A stretch of 64,000 nt of DNA, taken from Homalodisca vitripennis (lineage: Eukaryota; Arthropoda; Insecta; Hemiptera; Cicadellidae). The DNA lies in assembly GCF_021130785.1 (NCBI RefSeq), contig NC_060214.1:41337001-41401000 (forward strand), in the 5' to 3' direction. Both the position numbers and the translations under genes were made by a program. Numbering within the stretch: position 1 is the stretch's first letter; every line of letters begins with the position of its first letter. The notes beneath the pieces were generated by a model. The model made no database searches, was not told the origin of the DNA, and worked only from the letters and a program-made list of their open reading frames with translations. Below are positions 1 to 12,727 of the stretch, in pieces.

Positions 1-1939
1 TATGCATAATGTTTTAATATGTCTGATTCTAGTTATAATAGCTTAATATTTTATGTATGATACGTAAACTTTGATATCGAAACTTTCAATACAAATCTCT
101 ATCCAATAGGCTCAAGAAAACTGCATTATAAATTAGATTACGTTGAAAGTTATTTTTAAAATGTTAAAACACTTTTTTTTCTATCAGTACATTAGAAAAC
201 ACAAGAACCAATAAATTTTTTTTACCTTTTTATTTTGTGAGACCTTCCTCTTTTTTGGACACATCACAAAAGTAAATACAAAAATTAAGTTAGCTTACAT
301 TTAAGACCAAGACCTACGTAAATTTTTAATAATAATTTGACCTCTGTGATTGTGTGTGCAATAAAAAAAGTTTAAATCATACATGTAAAGTTTATTTTTA
401 TAATCTTCGAGAAAAACAACATGGGATTTTGTATTAGTCCATCTTTTTGATGAATGTAATAGGATTGCCATGCACTCAAATATCTTGGTGTGTTAACACG
501 CTTTTAAACTTTTAGTAAAATATTTAATATACTGAAGGTATTATTTAAATCTGTCTTGTGGCAAAACAGTATTTAATAATCTGTAAAATAAATTAATGGA
601 AAACTACTAGTTTTTGTGCTAGTGTATATTTTGACCCTTTTGTTAAAAACGTTTTATGCGGTTGGTTGACGGTATTTATAAAACAAAAAACGCTTTGAAA
701 TTGTATTTTTTAATTACTAATATATGTGTTTTATTTTTTTTTTTCTGTTCTTATAGCCCTATTTATATTTTTGTAATTTCCTGAAGACGGCTTAAGCCGA
801 AATTATAGAAAATGTTTAAAATTAATTTGAAAGAATTCTTATTGAAGATTAATATATATCGAGTCCCGGCGGAGCAAGTACTTTTTGTGATTCAATGTTT
901 ATTGAAATAAAATAAATATATAAAATATATATATTTATAACGGATTTCCCATTGCTGCTATATCTGTTTGACAATAAAATCCGTTTTTAATTGAAAATCA
1001 TTTTGATTTATAGATAAATAGATTAATGAAAAGCATGTACTCTTTAACTTCTTTACTTGTCAAATGTATAGATTTAATCCAATCTCATATTGAAAGATCC
1101 GCAGTCTTCATGGGTACTTTAGGTAACATCAAAAGATACCAAGTATTCGTTTAATTTCAATTAAAAGTTCTTTTTCTCAATTTAAAAATTCATATATTTT
1201 ATTACTAGTGAAGGGAATTAAGGTAGATCTTTAAGTCTGTTTTGGAACTATTTAGATAGTAAATATGTTGGAGAGTCTGGTAATGAAAATTATAGTACTT
1301 ATTTCTTTTCCATGTTTGTAAAATTTTGGTAATCACTATAATCAATAATCGGTAGAATAGGTTTCGATATGTAAACCAACCCACACTGACCGTTTTTATA
1401 ACTAAACCGATGCCAAATTTAGGCGAGATATATCAGACGACAGAACATCGTAGAATCATAAATACAACCAATATGTTACATATTTATAATTTATTTTATA
1501 TTTACAAATATTATCAATCCTTCAAAGAATTTAATAAATTTGTTTTCGTTGTAATAATTGATGTGCCCATTATCATCCCATATTTGGTTCAAAGATAAAA
1601 AACCGATCGTATACTCTAATTTTATTGTAATAACAGAATCATGTTGGATAATCTTTCGCCCCATTCACAACCCAATCTCTTGACTATGAATAGCTTCAAA
1701 CAACGAAATGAATATGCAATACGTATTCACGATTTACACATTCATGGACTGCATTTCGTTGACTATTGTCCAGGATCTACGGGTGGTTATACACACAGGA
1801 TACCGTGTTAGTAGGGATATGATAGGGATATACTGTTAGTTGACTGTAAAATGCGTTATAATTTCAATCTGAATACTCGCGTTCATTTTTGTTCCAGGTA
1901 AGGAAAAAATCTAAACGTTGGTAATCAAAACTCCGAAAA
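1..1939. other. AT-rich sequence, no gene recognised
   Basis: No frame here gives a protein I recognise. The longest open frame (1410-1598, 62 codons) is AT-rich and low in information, as expected by chance at this composition. The only structured element I noticed is the hairpin motif at 781-802, listed separately. Confidence 0.6.
781..802 (+). other. Hammerhead-like core motif
   Basis: The segment reads CTGAAGA, one extra base (C), the palindrome GGCTTAAGCC, then GAAA. Hammerhead ribozymes, including those reported in Penelope-like retroelements, have CUGANGA, stem II and GAAA in this order. One base more than canonical lies between CTGAAGA and the stem, and I could not identify stems I and III or a GUH cleavage site. 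It is therefore a motif match, not a demonstrated ribozyme. Related motifs occur at 15397-15428 and 60890-60915 on the other strand. It may mark a retroelement remnant. Confidence 0.3.
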
Positions 1940-2262
1940 GCCATTTGTTAAACTTATAATTTAGTAAAAATTTGTTTGTTCTCAGGCTGGCAGAAATTAG
2001 CAAAGCCCTTTTTCATTTGAAGCGACAGGAAGCACTTAATTTTCCTTATCTCTGTATGTCATACGAAATGGTAGGCTTTGCCAATCCAAAACATCGAAGG
2101 GCCATTTGTTTTTTACTTATTAATTCAGTAAATTTTGTTATCAGGCTGAGATGTTAGCAAAAAAGACTTTCATTTGAGTGAACTTGGAAAAGCATCTCTT
2201 AATTTCCCGATATTTTTGTATGTTCTACACTGTGTAATATGGCGGTAAATTTTTTCCTGCCA
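1940..2262 (+). repeat. Diverged tandem duplication, ~161-bp unit, two copies
   Basis: Unit 1 starts with GCCATTTGTT at 1940 and unit 2 with the same ten bases at 2101. The two then align imperfectly through a TTTGTT.CTCAGGCTG-like block, a TTTCATTTGA block, a GAAGCACTTAATTT/AAGCATCTCTTAATTT block and a TATGTC/TATGTT block. The copies differ by many substitutions and indels, so the duplication is old. The 61-codon open frame across unit 1 is not maintained in unit 2, which argues against a coding function. Confidence 0.6.
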
Positions 2263-4800
2263 TGAAATATCCTATAGAAAACTACACTGACCTATAATAT
2301 TGGGAATTTTCTATTGAAAGCTAATTTTAAATATATAGGGAACATCGTTCGATTATGTTGCATGCCAGTTCAGCAGGCGGCTTGGATGAAACGTTATTGG
2401 AATAAATTTGTACGTTTACTTTTACCGTTATTAAAAAGTTCATGGCAAACGGAGAAGAATTCGCAGGCGCAAATAAATTTGCAAACACACCACTGAGTAA
2501 AAATTATTAGATATTTTAAACAATCTGCTAAAAATATGTCGCTTTATTAATGTCCAACACTTTTTTTTACATAATTTAATCCTTTAATGAGTGAATGTAT
2601 CACAGAATAAAGGTTTCTCAAAAAATAATTTTCATCTTTACACTTTAAATTTTTTGCATTTAAACCTGTATTAATAATTAAATTTTCTTAGCTTAACTAA
2701 AACCTATCACACCAATAGGCCAAAATTGTTTTAGCTGAAGAAATGGAAAAAACTATTTTACGTTTATGTCTTATTTGGGATAACGAAAAATATGTATATA
2801 ATGGTCTGTATAGACCATGGATATTTTTGCTTGCATCACTCTTTGAATTCTGTTACGCAAAACGCAGGTGCCGTAAATACTTGATACTTTTTCTGGAGTT
2901 TGTGGCCTTCTTCATTTTACAGAGTGGAAATATTGTGATTAATATATTTTTGGGATATATGTAATGATTCTTGATACGAAATGTTGGATTCTAAGTTAAA
3001 ATATATAAACTATTATTAATCCGTTACTGACATTTGTGATGTGTTAAGTTTAGCAAAATAGATAAGTAAATCATTTCCGATTATTCAATAGGTCGTGACA
3101 TTCCAGGGTTTTTATTATGAAATTTTCTTGAGATGGTGTCGCTTTCTTAGTAAGAGTTCTAACTCATGGAATTGCTCCATTCTAGAGAGTTTCTTAATTA
3201 AATAACTAATAAAAAAGGAATTGGGTTATTATTTGCTTCATGATATGCCAATAACATGAGAAGATTACAAATTAAAAATGTTGCAAAATTTATTGTATTA
3301 AAAAAACATTACTGGAAAAAATGTGAGTTAAAAATTTTTTTGTTTAATTAAAAAAAAAAAAATAAAACAAAAAAAAAAAAAAAAAAATAAAAAAAAAAAA
3401 AAAAAAAGTAATGGGACTGATATCTGAAGCCATTTATCTGTAAAAGTTAAATGGTTTTTTGAAAATACTTGGTGCATCGCGATATTCATTGGTTGTTGTG
3501 GATTTCTGGCTTATATGCATGTCACAACAGCTCCTCCTAGATGTAAGAATTGTTTATTTTAGCCTAGATTGTAGGTATATGTTGGGGTCAATTATTCCAT
3601 CATGAGGGAGAAGATATCAGATTATAGATCTCAAAATTTTGTGTTACCATATTTTATTTTACTATATTGCTTGATGGTTAAATATCCATAAGAAACCCTG
3701 TTTTCCCTTCCTCAATCGCTTTTCATCGTCAAAAAACAAACCTGAAAGAAATAAAGTTTTCTAGAAAAAGAGCCACTCTCCACAAGCACTATATTGGCCG
3801 AAAAACGTAAGGCAAAGATTGGGGAATCAGTATATTTAGACTACTATAACGCCTTATTTACCCATAAAAATTCCAAATGTCAAAGGAGTATTAAAATGTT
3901 ACCTTTCCATATAAAAGATTTGTTAACACACACAACGATAAGGCCCGCAACATAATGTTGATTATTTGAGGAGCGCAAAACGCCATTAGGGAGTTCATGA
4001 AAAAGAACATCAAACATACGAAAAGTAAACAAAACTTTAATATTAGTTGCTCTTGTTTTGAAACTCACATTTGCTTTTATTCTTCGCGTACCCCCCCCCA
4101 TACCAAAGGTGCTCAAAGTAAATTGTGAAAGGACGATTAGTTTTCCAGTTTAGGTCTGCGGGTTTTCTCTTTATTGTTTTTCCAATATCGTTGTCGAAAT
4201 CCATGGCCCATTAATTCGACGTTGTGCGAAACTGAAAAACTGAATACTCATTTAAAATAAATCTTTTTCCTCGTTTTCTAAAGATACACTTAGTTTAGAA
4301 GCTTTTACTGCAAACAAACATAAACTGTCTATTAAAATTTAATACTAGTTGCATATATTGGCACTGATGTTTAATCAATTATTGTAGTTTCCGTTGAATT
4401 AATATTGAGTTGATGCGCTTATTTATACACAATAATACAAAGAGCTGCAAATAAGTATCAAGAATCAACGTAGGACGAGGTACATTTTAGCCGAGAGTGT
4501 TGAATTTAAATTGTACCCTTTTAAAGCTATAAAGCGAAAAAGGAGTTTATATATTTATGTATATAATTATTACTATCTATTATGTATACATTACTATTTA
4601 TTGTACTGACGTTTTCTAAATCCTTACCCGAAAACGTACACGACTCTTTATTCCTATACCGCAATACCCCAAATATATAGAAAGAGGGTAGGCCTCCGCG
4701 TTGAGTAATTAATTCCTGAAATATTCTGAGTTTTTTAGGCGAACCAATGGAAAATAATTATTGTTACAAAGACACAGAAAATTAACAAGAGAAATAGGTA
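2263..4800. other. AT-rich sequence, no gene recognised
   Basis: Short open frames (for example 2743-2964 on + and 3880-4116 on -) match nothing I know and have no convincing flanking splice signals. A poly-A tract interrupted by single T and C residues lies at 3350-3408. It could be a retroposon tail, but I see no recognisable body next to it. Confidence 0.5.
3350..3408 (+). repeat. Interrupted poly-A tract
   Basis: About 59 bases are almost entirely A, interrupted by a few T and one C. It may be the tail of a retroposed sequence on the + strand or plain simple sequence. No target-site duplication was evident by eye. Confidence 0.7.
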
Positions 4801-4853
4801 AAAAAAAAAGAGAATAGGGGTGAAGGCCCCAAAAAAAATCTACAAAAAGGGGG

Positions 4854-7312
4854 TTTCCATAAACCTTCCCCCCTTTTTCCCAAAATTCAATATTCCCCAA
4901 AAACCACCCCCAACCCCCTTTTTTTTCCCCCACCCCAAACAAAACCACCCTTCCTCAAACAAAAAAAAATCCCAAAAAACCCCATTCATTTTTTTTCCAC
5001 AAAATCCCCCCCCAACCCCCCATTAAAATAATTCCCCCCCACCTTTTAAAATACTTAAACCCCATCCAAACATAAAAATTAAAACCCCAAATTTTCAAAC
5101 ATTCATAAAAAATAAATTTTTTTTTCCCCAACATTCCCCAAAAACCCAAAATCCCCAAAAAAAAAACCCCAAAAAACCAAAACCCCTTTTATCCATAAAA
5201 AATTTAAAACCAAAATTTTCCCCCCCAACCCCCTTTTTTAAAAAATTAAACCCCCAAAAAAAAAAATACCAAAATTTAAACAACCCAAAATATTTTTTAA
5301 ACCCCCATTAAACCCCCCCAAAAATTTTTAAACCCCCCCAAATAAAATTACCCCAAAACAAAAATTTTTTAATCAAAACCAAAACTTATCCCTACAACCC
5401 CCTTTTTCACCCCAACCTTTTTTAACAAAAAAAAAATTACCAGAAAATACTCCTTTTCTTTCATATAATTCCCCCCAAAAACCCCCCCCCAACCCCCAAA
5501 AATTTCCCCCAAAAAATTTAAAAATCCCCCAAAAACCAAAAAAAAACAAAAAATAACCACCAACCCCCCAAAAAACCCCCCCCAAAACCTCAAAACCCCC
5601 AATTATAATATCACAACCCCAAAAACCCCAAAATTTCCCCCCCCCAAACCCCCCCCTTTTTTTTTCCCAACCAAATACCCATTTTTAAATTTTAAAATTT
5701 TTTTTCCCCCCCAACCCCCCCCAAAAACCCCCTTAAAAATAACCCCCCCTTTTTTTTTACCATTTTAAAAATTTTTAATTTTTTCCCAAAAAAAACCCCC
5801 CAAATTTATTTTCCCAAACCCCCCTTTAAATTACAAAAAAAACCCCCAAAAAACCCCATAAAATAAATAAATAAAAAAAACACCCCCAAAAAACCTTACC
5901 CCCCCCAAAACATTTTTTTTTCCAAACACACAACAAAAAACAAAATCAAAACCAACCCAAAAAAACAAACCTTCTTAAAATTTTAAAAAAATTTCCCCCT
6001 TTTTAATTAAAAACCCCTTTTTTTAATTTTTAAAAAAACCCCCCCCATACATACCCAAAAATCCAAAAACCCCCCCCAAAAAATACCCCTTCCTAACCCC
6101 CAACCTTTTTACCAAACCCCATACCCAAAAAAAATCCCCCCAACCCCCCCTTTTTTATTTTTAAAAATAAAAAATTAAAAAAAATTCCCCCTTTTAAAAA
6201 AAAAAAAAAATAAAAAAAAAATTTCAAAAAATTTTAAAATTTTTCCCCCCCCAAAAAAAACCCCCTTTTACAACCCCCCCAAATTTAAAAAAAAAAACCC
6301 CCCCAAAAAATTTTTAAAAAAACAAAATTTAAACCCCAAATTTAAAACCCTCCCCTTTCCCCCAAAAAATTAAATTTTTTTTTTTAATTTTGAAAACCCC
6401 CAAAAAAAACTTTTTAAAAAATTTTTTTAAAAAAAACCCCCCTTTCCACAAAAAAAAAAAACTACCCAAACTTCTATAAAATAAAAAAAAACCCAATTTT
6501 TTTTTAAAAAAAAAAACCCATTTTTAAAAACCCCCCCAAAAAAAAAATTTTTTAAACCACAATAAATTTTCTTACCCCCCCAAAACCCAAAAAAAAAAAA
6601 CCCTTTTAAAAAAATAAAACCCCCCTTTTTTCCCCAAAAACCCCCCCCCCCAAAAAATTTTTTTTACCAACCCAAAAACCCCCAAAACAAATTAAAAAAA
6701 TTAACAAAAAAACAAAAATTTAAAACCCTTTTTTTTTTTTTTTTCCCCTTTTAAAACCCCTTAACCCCCCAATTTAAAAAAAAAAAATTTTAAAAATTTC
6801 CTTTTCCCTTTAAAAATTTTTAAAAATATTTTTAAAAAAATAAAAACCAAAACTTTTCCCCCCCAAAAAACCCCAAAATAAAAAAATTTTTTTTAATTTT
6901 TAATTTTAAAAAAAAATTTTTTAAAAACCCTAAAAATCCAAAAACCCCCCCAAAAATTTTTAATTAAATAACCCCATCCCCCAACCAAAAAACTAACCCC
7001 CTTTTAAAAACCCCCCCTTTTTTTAAAAAAATTAAATTTAATTTTAAATAAAAAAATACTCCCCCTTTTCCCCCCTTAATCTTTCCCCCCCATTTTTCCC
7101 CCCTCCCCAAAAAAAAAACCCAAAAATTCCTAAAAACCCCTTTTAAAAAATTTTTTTTTTACCTTTTAAATTAAAACCCCCCTTAAAAAACCAAAAAAAT
7201 TAAACCACCAAATTTTAAAAAATTTTTTCCCCCAAAAAAATTTTTTCCCCCCAAAACCCCTTTAATTTTAAAAACACAAAAAACCCCTTCCTTTTTTCAA
7301 AAACCCCCAAAT
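4854..7312 (+). repeat. G-free low-complexity tract (2.46 kb, two G residues)
   Basis: Between the G at 4853 and the G at 7313 I find only two Gs, at 5443 and 6392. The rest consists of A-, C- and T-runs. The strand asymmetry is extreme because C-runs are abundant. Long frames on the minus strand here, made of Gly, Phe, Trp and Lys, are consequences of this composition. The tract is probably artefactual, but an extreme one-strand base bias is unusual enough to flag. Confidence 0.9.
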
Positions 7313-8437
7313 GGGAAAAGCCCTTTTGGGGGAAAATAAAAATTTGAAATTTTTTTAAAACGAGAGGGTTTTGAGAGAGCTGGGGTTTTAAGTGTCTAGA
7401 TAAAAAAATTGGGGATTTTGCCGTTTGGGTTTTTGGGGGTTAAAAAGCAGCTTGTGTACCCCGTTATTTTTTCCATTTTTAGTAAAAAGGTGAGTAGCTT
7501 AACATTCTGGGGGAAACCCGGGTTTATAACAAATATTCATAAAAAAAAGGGTATAAAAGTTTTTTAAAAAAATTCATACATTAACTTTTTGGAAATTTAA
7601 AAATTTTTAAATAAAAATTTTGGGCGTGTCATCCCCAAAATTCCAAAATTTTAAATCCCCTTTAAAATTGGCTCCCCCAAATTTCATGGGGGGGTTGATA
7701 TCGTTTTCATTTTTCCACCCCAAAAAATTTGGGAAGGGGTTAAAAACTGGGGGAAAAAAAGGGTTTAAAACGCCCCACACGATTACAGTATGTTCACCAA
7801 AAAACCCAAAATTTTTTTGTTTTTAATTGCATCCATGGGTTGTCTGTATTATCCAATGGACATTGGCTCTTTTTAAAGGGGGTTGAAATAAAAATGAAGC
7901 CTTTTTCCCTATTTTTATCCCCCTACTTTTTTTTGGGGATCAACGAAATGTGTATTTAAAAAAAAAAAACCCCCCAATTACTGGGGGCTTAATTTTTAAA
8001 AAATTTTAAAAAAAAATTTATATTTGGCGGGGGGTGTGGGATGTTTATCGTTTGTTTTTATTTAAATTGGGGGGCACAATTTAAGTAAAAAAAAATTTTT
8101 TTTTTCGTAAAATTGACCCTTTTTAAAAAAAATTTTTTTTTTTTCCAAAATAATAAAATTGCGATTATATTCATAACAATAAATTTAAAATTATAATGTA
8201 ACCAGTTTTAATTTTTTGAAATTTAATCATTAAAAAAAAGCATTGGCTAAAAAAGAAAATGTAGAATTTTTTAAAAAAATTTTAATTAAATAAAGTAATT
8301 TTAAAATTTTTAAAAAAAACACTCGTAACTAAGGTACGATTTTTAAAATTTTTAAATTTTTTTTTTTAAAAACATTTTTTCCTATCACGCATTTACAAAT
8401 TTTAAAAAAATGATTTTAAAACATTGTTTTTCCCCCC

Positions 8438-8548
8438 ACACAAAACCCCCCCACACACACACACAACACACAACAACACACACCACACACACCCCACACA
8501 CCCCCCACACACACACACACCACACCACACACACAAAACACACACCAC
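8438..8548 (+). repeat. CA-rich microsatellite-like tract
   Basis: Repeated CA and CACACC units are interrupted by extra C or A bases. The reverse strand reads as a Val/Cys/Trp-rich frame only because of the TG repeat. The interruptions may be sequencing noise, since the tract lies inside the homopolymer-distorted block. Confidence 0.75.
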
Positions 8549-11500
8549 CACCCCTTTTTTTTTTTAAAACCACTTTCTAACCGCTTTTAAAAATGAAGTA
8601 ACCCCTTTCCCCCCCAAAAAAAAAATTTTTTTAACCCCTACAAAAAAAAAACGAATGTTTTAATTAAAAATTTTTTCCCCCCCAAATTTTTTTTAAAAAA
8701 TTTTGCTTTAATTTATATTAAACAACACGGGGATGGGGTTGAGTATTTTTTCACTTAAAAAAAAAAAATTAAAAAACCTTAAAAAAATGCAAGAGGCCAC
8801 GGGGGGGCAAGGGGCCAGTGCAGCAAGTCCATCACGCGCTTTTAAAAAAAAACTGCAACCCTGCAGGGGCATAGCCCCCCGGCACGTATAACCTTCCCTT
8901 TTCCCCATACTATGGGGAAAGCTTGTATTTTTTTTCCGACCAGTTATTTTAATTTTGGGGGAAAAAAAAAAAATTGGGGGGAAAAAAAAAATTTTTTAAA
9001 AAATTTTTAAAAATTTTTTAAAATTTTTTTTTTTTAATTTTTTTTTTTGTGAGCGACTTTTTTTAAAATTTTTTAAAAAAATGTTTTTTCATTGAGTAAA
9101 AAAAAAATTTCTTTGGTAAAAAAAAGTTTTTAAATTCTGAAAAAATTTTTTTAAAAAAAATTTTGGGGGTCCCAGCTACTTTTCCCCAAAAAAGTTTTAC
9201 TTGAATTTGATGTTTTTAAAGGGGTTTAAACTTGCTTAAATTTTTGGGGGCATTTCGTTTTCCCCAGTGGAAAAAAAATTTTTTTTACTAACGTTTTTAA
9301 AAAAACTCATTGAGGGAAACAAAAATTTTAGTCGAACTGGGGAAAATTTTTAATTTATTTAAAAAATTTTTTCATGAAAAAACCCTATGTTTTTATGATA
9401 AATTCATTTTTGAATTTATGCTACATACAAACTTAAAGGGTTTTTCAACCCTTTTTAAGTGATATGCTTTCCCCCAACGTTTTTGGAATAAAAAATATTA
9501 AAAATAATCGTAAAAAAAATAAAACATTGTTGGGGCCTTTTCGTCATAAAAAATTTGGGCTTTTTTTGTCAAAATAAAACATATTACTAAAAAAAACAAA
9601 AACCCGAACAGACTAAAATTAAAAAAATTAAAAAAGTAGAAACGAATCAACGGGAAATTTTCCCAAATTTGAAAACCCCTTCTGTAAAAAATTTTTTGGA
9701 AAATAGACCCAAACTGTAATTTTCCCAATAAATTGAGGGGAAAAAAACTCTGATTGATGACGGAATTTAAAAACCAAAAATATCTGCACCAAGTTTCTTT
9801 ACATTAGTCCATTGGGGAAATTTTTTTGAAAACTGTTAGTCATCAAATTTTTTCTTGGGTTTTTGTTTTTGCCCCCAACAGAAAAATAAAAATTTTAAGA
9901 ACTTTTTCTCACCTTTTTTAGGGTACGGGGCTTAAAAACCTCAAGAAATTTTAATTTTAAAAACATTTTTTGGGATGAAAAAATTTTTTAATTTTAAAAA
10001 AATTTTTAAAAAAAATTTTTGGCCCCCAACTTTTTTTCCCCTTAAAAACACAAATATATACTAAAGAACTTTTAAAAAATTTTTTCAAAAAAAAATAGAG
10101 GCAAAAAAAGGGGAAACCCACCTCAGCACACCCCCTTGGGGAAAACAAACAAACGATGTTCGGGGCCCCATTTTTCCCTTAAAATTTCCCCTTTTTTTAT
10201 TTCAAATTGCCCCTTCCCCCTTAGTTTCAATCGTGAGAAATTTTTAGTACAAAACCCCTTGTGTATTTTTAAAAAATGATCTGGGGAAATAAGAAAAATT
10301 TAACAGTTATTACAACAATTTGGACATTTTTTAAAAAATTTGTGTTTTAAAAATAATCCCCTAAAAAAATTACACTTTTTAAAAGGTTCAAAGACACCCC
10401 CAAAAATTAAAAAATAATTTTTTTCCTTGATAAAAAAATTTTTTGGGTCTTTTAACTTTTACAGTAACTTCAGCAGAGTCATTTTACATTTACATTTAAC
10501 TTTATGTAAGGGGGCAAAACCCCGGGGAAAGATGTTCAATTTCCCCAAATTTTTAGTGTTGATTTTTCTATGAGGGGGAGTACTCTGTGAATCCGGCTAT
10601 AAAAAATTTTTATCAAAACCCCAAATTGGAGCTTCGCTTTTGGGGGGGTTTTCCTGTATTACACCCCTTTAAATTAGAATTTCCTTTAAAACTTATCACT
10701 TTGATCCTATTATGCAATGCCACGGAAATTGGCCACTCTCCTACTTCATGAAGTTCATCCGGATGCTCTATAAAACAAAGCATTCATTTACTAAAAGCTC
10801 AAGATGAAGAAAGGTTTTTCAGTGAAGGGGTTAAAAAAAAAAAAATGCTGAATAATTAATGTTTAATTTTCAAACAAAAATTTTTTAAAAAAGTTATGCT
10901 ATTAAAGTTTTTAAAAAAGGTTTTTGGGGGAAAGTTCGATTATTAAAACCCCCAATAAAAAAATGTGACTTTCCAAAGATGCTTTTTTTAAAAATAAGAC
11001 ATAAAATTTCAAGCTTTTTAAAAAAATTTTTTAAATATAACCATAACATTTTAACCCCTTTTTAAAAGGGGAACGAAAAGTAACCTAATTAAACCACTAG
11101 ATATCTTAAAAAAAAAAATTTTAGCTCAGGTTAAAAAAAAACTTGAAAAAAAAAAAAAAATTTTAATTTTTTAAAAAAAAAAAAGAAATTTTTTTTTTTT
11201 TAGATGTAGTTTTATCCATGGGGGGTTTTTGGGGGGTGCATCATTAAATATTATATCTGCCAGGAGATGTAAGGAAAATTTTAATAAATCGATTCCTAAA
11301 TAAACTGTAAAAAAATCATATTTTTTTCTTTAAAAAAGAGACGACGGTTTTTCATAAAAATGGAAAAAAATTTTAAAAAAAACCCTGATACGGAACTTCT
11401 TTTTGACGAAGCTTGTTACGCTACACTTAGGGGGGATTAAGTAGGGGAAAAGGGGTAATTACAAGTTTTTAAAAAAAATATTTCCCTTTTAAAATTTTTA

Positions 11501-12199
11501 AAAATTCCATACAGTAGAATAAAAGGAAAAAAATAGCTAACTGCCCGGGGTAGACCTCGGGCCCTTTTTTAAAAAACCATCCTCCCCCCTGGGAAATATT
11601 TACTCTTGGGGGAAAATCCCAAAAAATTTTAAAAAAAAAATTTTTTGCAGTCCCCAAAAAAAGGGCAAAAAAAGGGGGGGGAAAAGGGGGAAAGGGACGA
11701 CCAAAACAATAAAAAAGTAATCATGGGCGACTTAAAAGTCCTTTTAGTCACAATAAAATGCTACTTTTTGGAGCATCCAAAAAAAATAAAACCCAAATAA
11801 TTAACCCCCCTTTTAATATTAAATTTTTCCCCCTTGTCTCTAAAAAAGAATTAAATGTTTTGGGGGCCGCAAAGATGTTGAAATTTTTAAATTTTTTTGT
11901 ATCATATTACAGTCACAAAAGAATAAAAAAAAACACCCGGGTGATCGACTTTTTTTTTAACAAAAGCTAACATGTGAACCGTGGTTTTTTTAAAAAAAGG
12001 GCAACAAAATTTTTCCTTTCTCAAACACTACCCATAGGCAACCCCCAAAAATCAAAAATTCCCCAAAAAAATTTTTAGTATATTTACTTACAATTATTAT
12101 AATTTTAAAATTTTTTGTTTTTTTTTCAAAAAAAAAAACGTTGAATCTTTTTTCTTAAAATAAACAATAAATGGTCCCTTACAAAATTAATACCTGAAA

Positions 12200-12631
12200 C
12201 CAGGGGTTTTTTTTTATCGTTTTCCCAAATTTTGGGGGGGCTGCAAAGGCTTTTTTTTGGGGATGGTTTTTTTAAAAAAATAACGAAAGCGGGGGCTCTT
12301 CACCATAGTGGGGTGCATTGTTTCATTTTTTCCCCCTTTTTTTTTTGTTAGTAGTGAACCGTGGAAAACTCTTCCAATATGGGCCTTTGTTGGCGTGGTC
12401 ACTTTAACCCCCAAAGTACGGGCGTTGCCTCAATTTATCCTTGGTTTTTCCCGGGGTTTTTTTTGAAAAACCCCCGGGGAAAAACTGCTTGGTATGACCT
12501 AGTTTGGGAGTGGTCATCTTCCGTCAAAGTGCGGGCACTGTTTTAATTTATCCTTTGTTCCCCCTTAGTATTTAAAACCCGGGGGGAAACCTGCTTTTGG
12601 AAAGGTTTTTGTTTGGGAGTGGCCACTCCCC
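12200..12631 (+). repeat. Satellite-like tandem array, ~107-115-bp period
   Basis: The block AGTGGGGTGCATTGTTTCA at 12307, AGTACGGGCGTTGCCTCAA at about 12414 and AGTGCGGGCACTGTTTTAA at about 12527 is the same position in successive units. GTGGTC or GTGGCC recurs at 12395, 12510 and 12619. About three and a half units are visible. Homopolymers within units vary in length, consistent with distorted base calling of a satellite. The array runs directly into the poly-C tract at 12632. Confidence 0.65.
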
Positions 12632-12727
12632 ACCCCCCCCCCCCCCCACCCCCCCCCCCCCCCACCCCCCCCCCCCCCCACCCCCCCCCCCCCCCACCCC
12701 CCCCCCCCCCCACCCCCCCCCCCCCCC
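12632..12727 (+). repeat. Interrupted poly-C tract, (C)n A units
   Basis: Runs of roughly 10 to 16 C residues are separated by single A residues for about 95 bases, ending abruptly at normal AT-rich sequence at 12728. It marks the right edge of the distorted block. The minus-strand Gly-rich frame across it is spurious. Confidence 0.85.

Larger units (their letters stand above)
4801..12727. other. Homopolymer-stacked, probably low-quality consensus block
   Basis: Nearly 8 kb are built from runs of three to ten identical bases (A-runs, T-runs, C-runs, later also G-runs). They sit abruptly between two flanks of ordinary AT-rich sequence. Normal-looking words return only in islands, for example around 10680-10800 and 12360-12600. 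Uniform homopolymer expansion across different sequence types is typical of poor long-read consensus and is not a known genomic element. Open frames in this block, rich in Gly, Phe, Pro and Lys, should not be taken as genes. Confidence 0.75.

Noticed and set aside
4820..5602. Several overlapping frames on both strands rich in Phe, Gly, Trp, Pro or Lys
   Set aside because: They arise from stacked homopolymers in the G-depleted tract; both strands and several frames are open at once, and no domain is recognisable.
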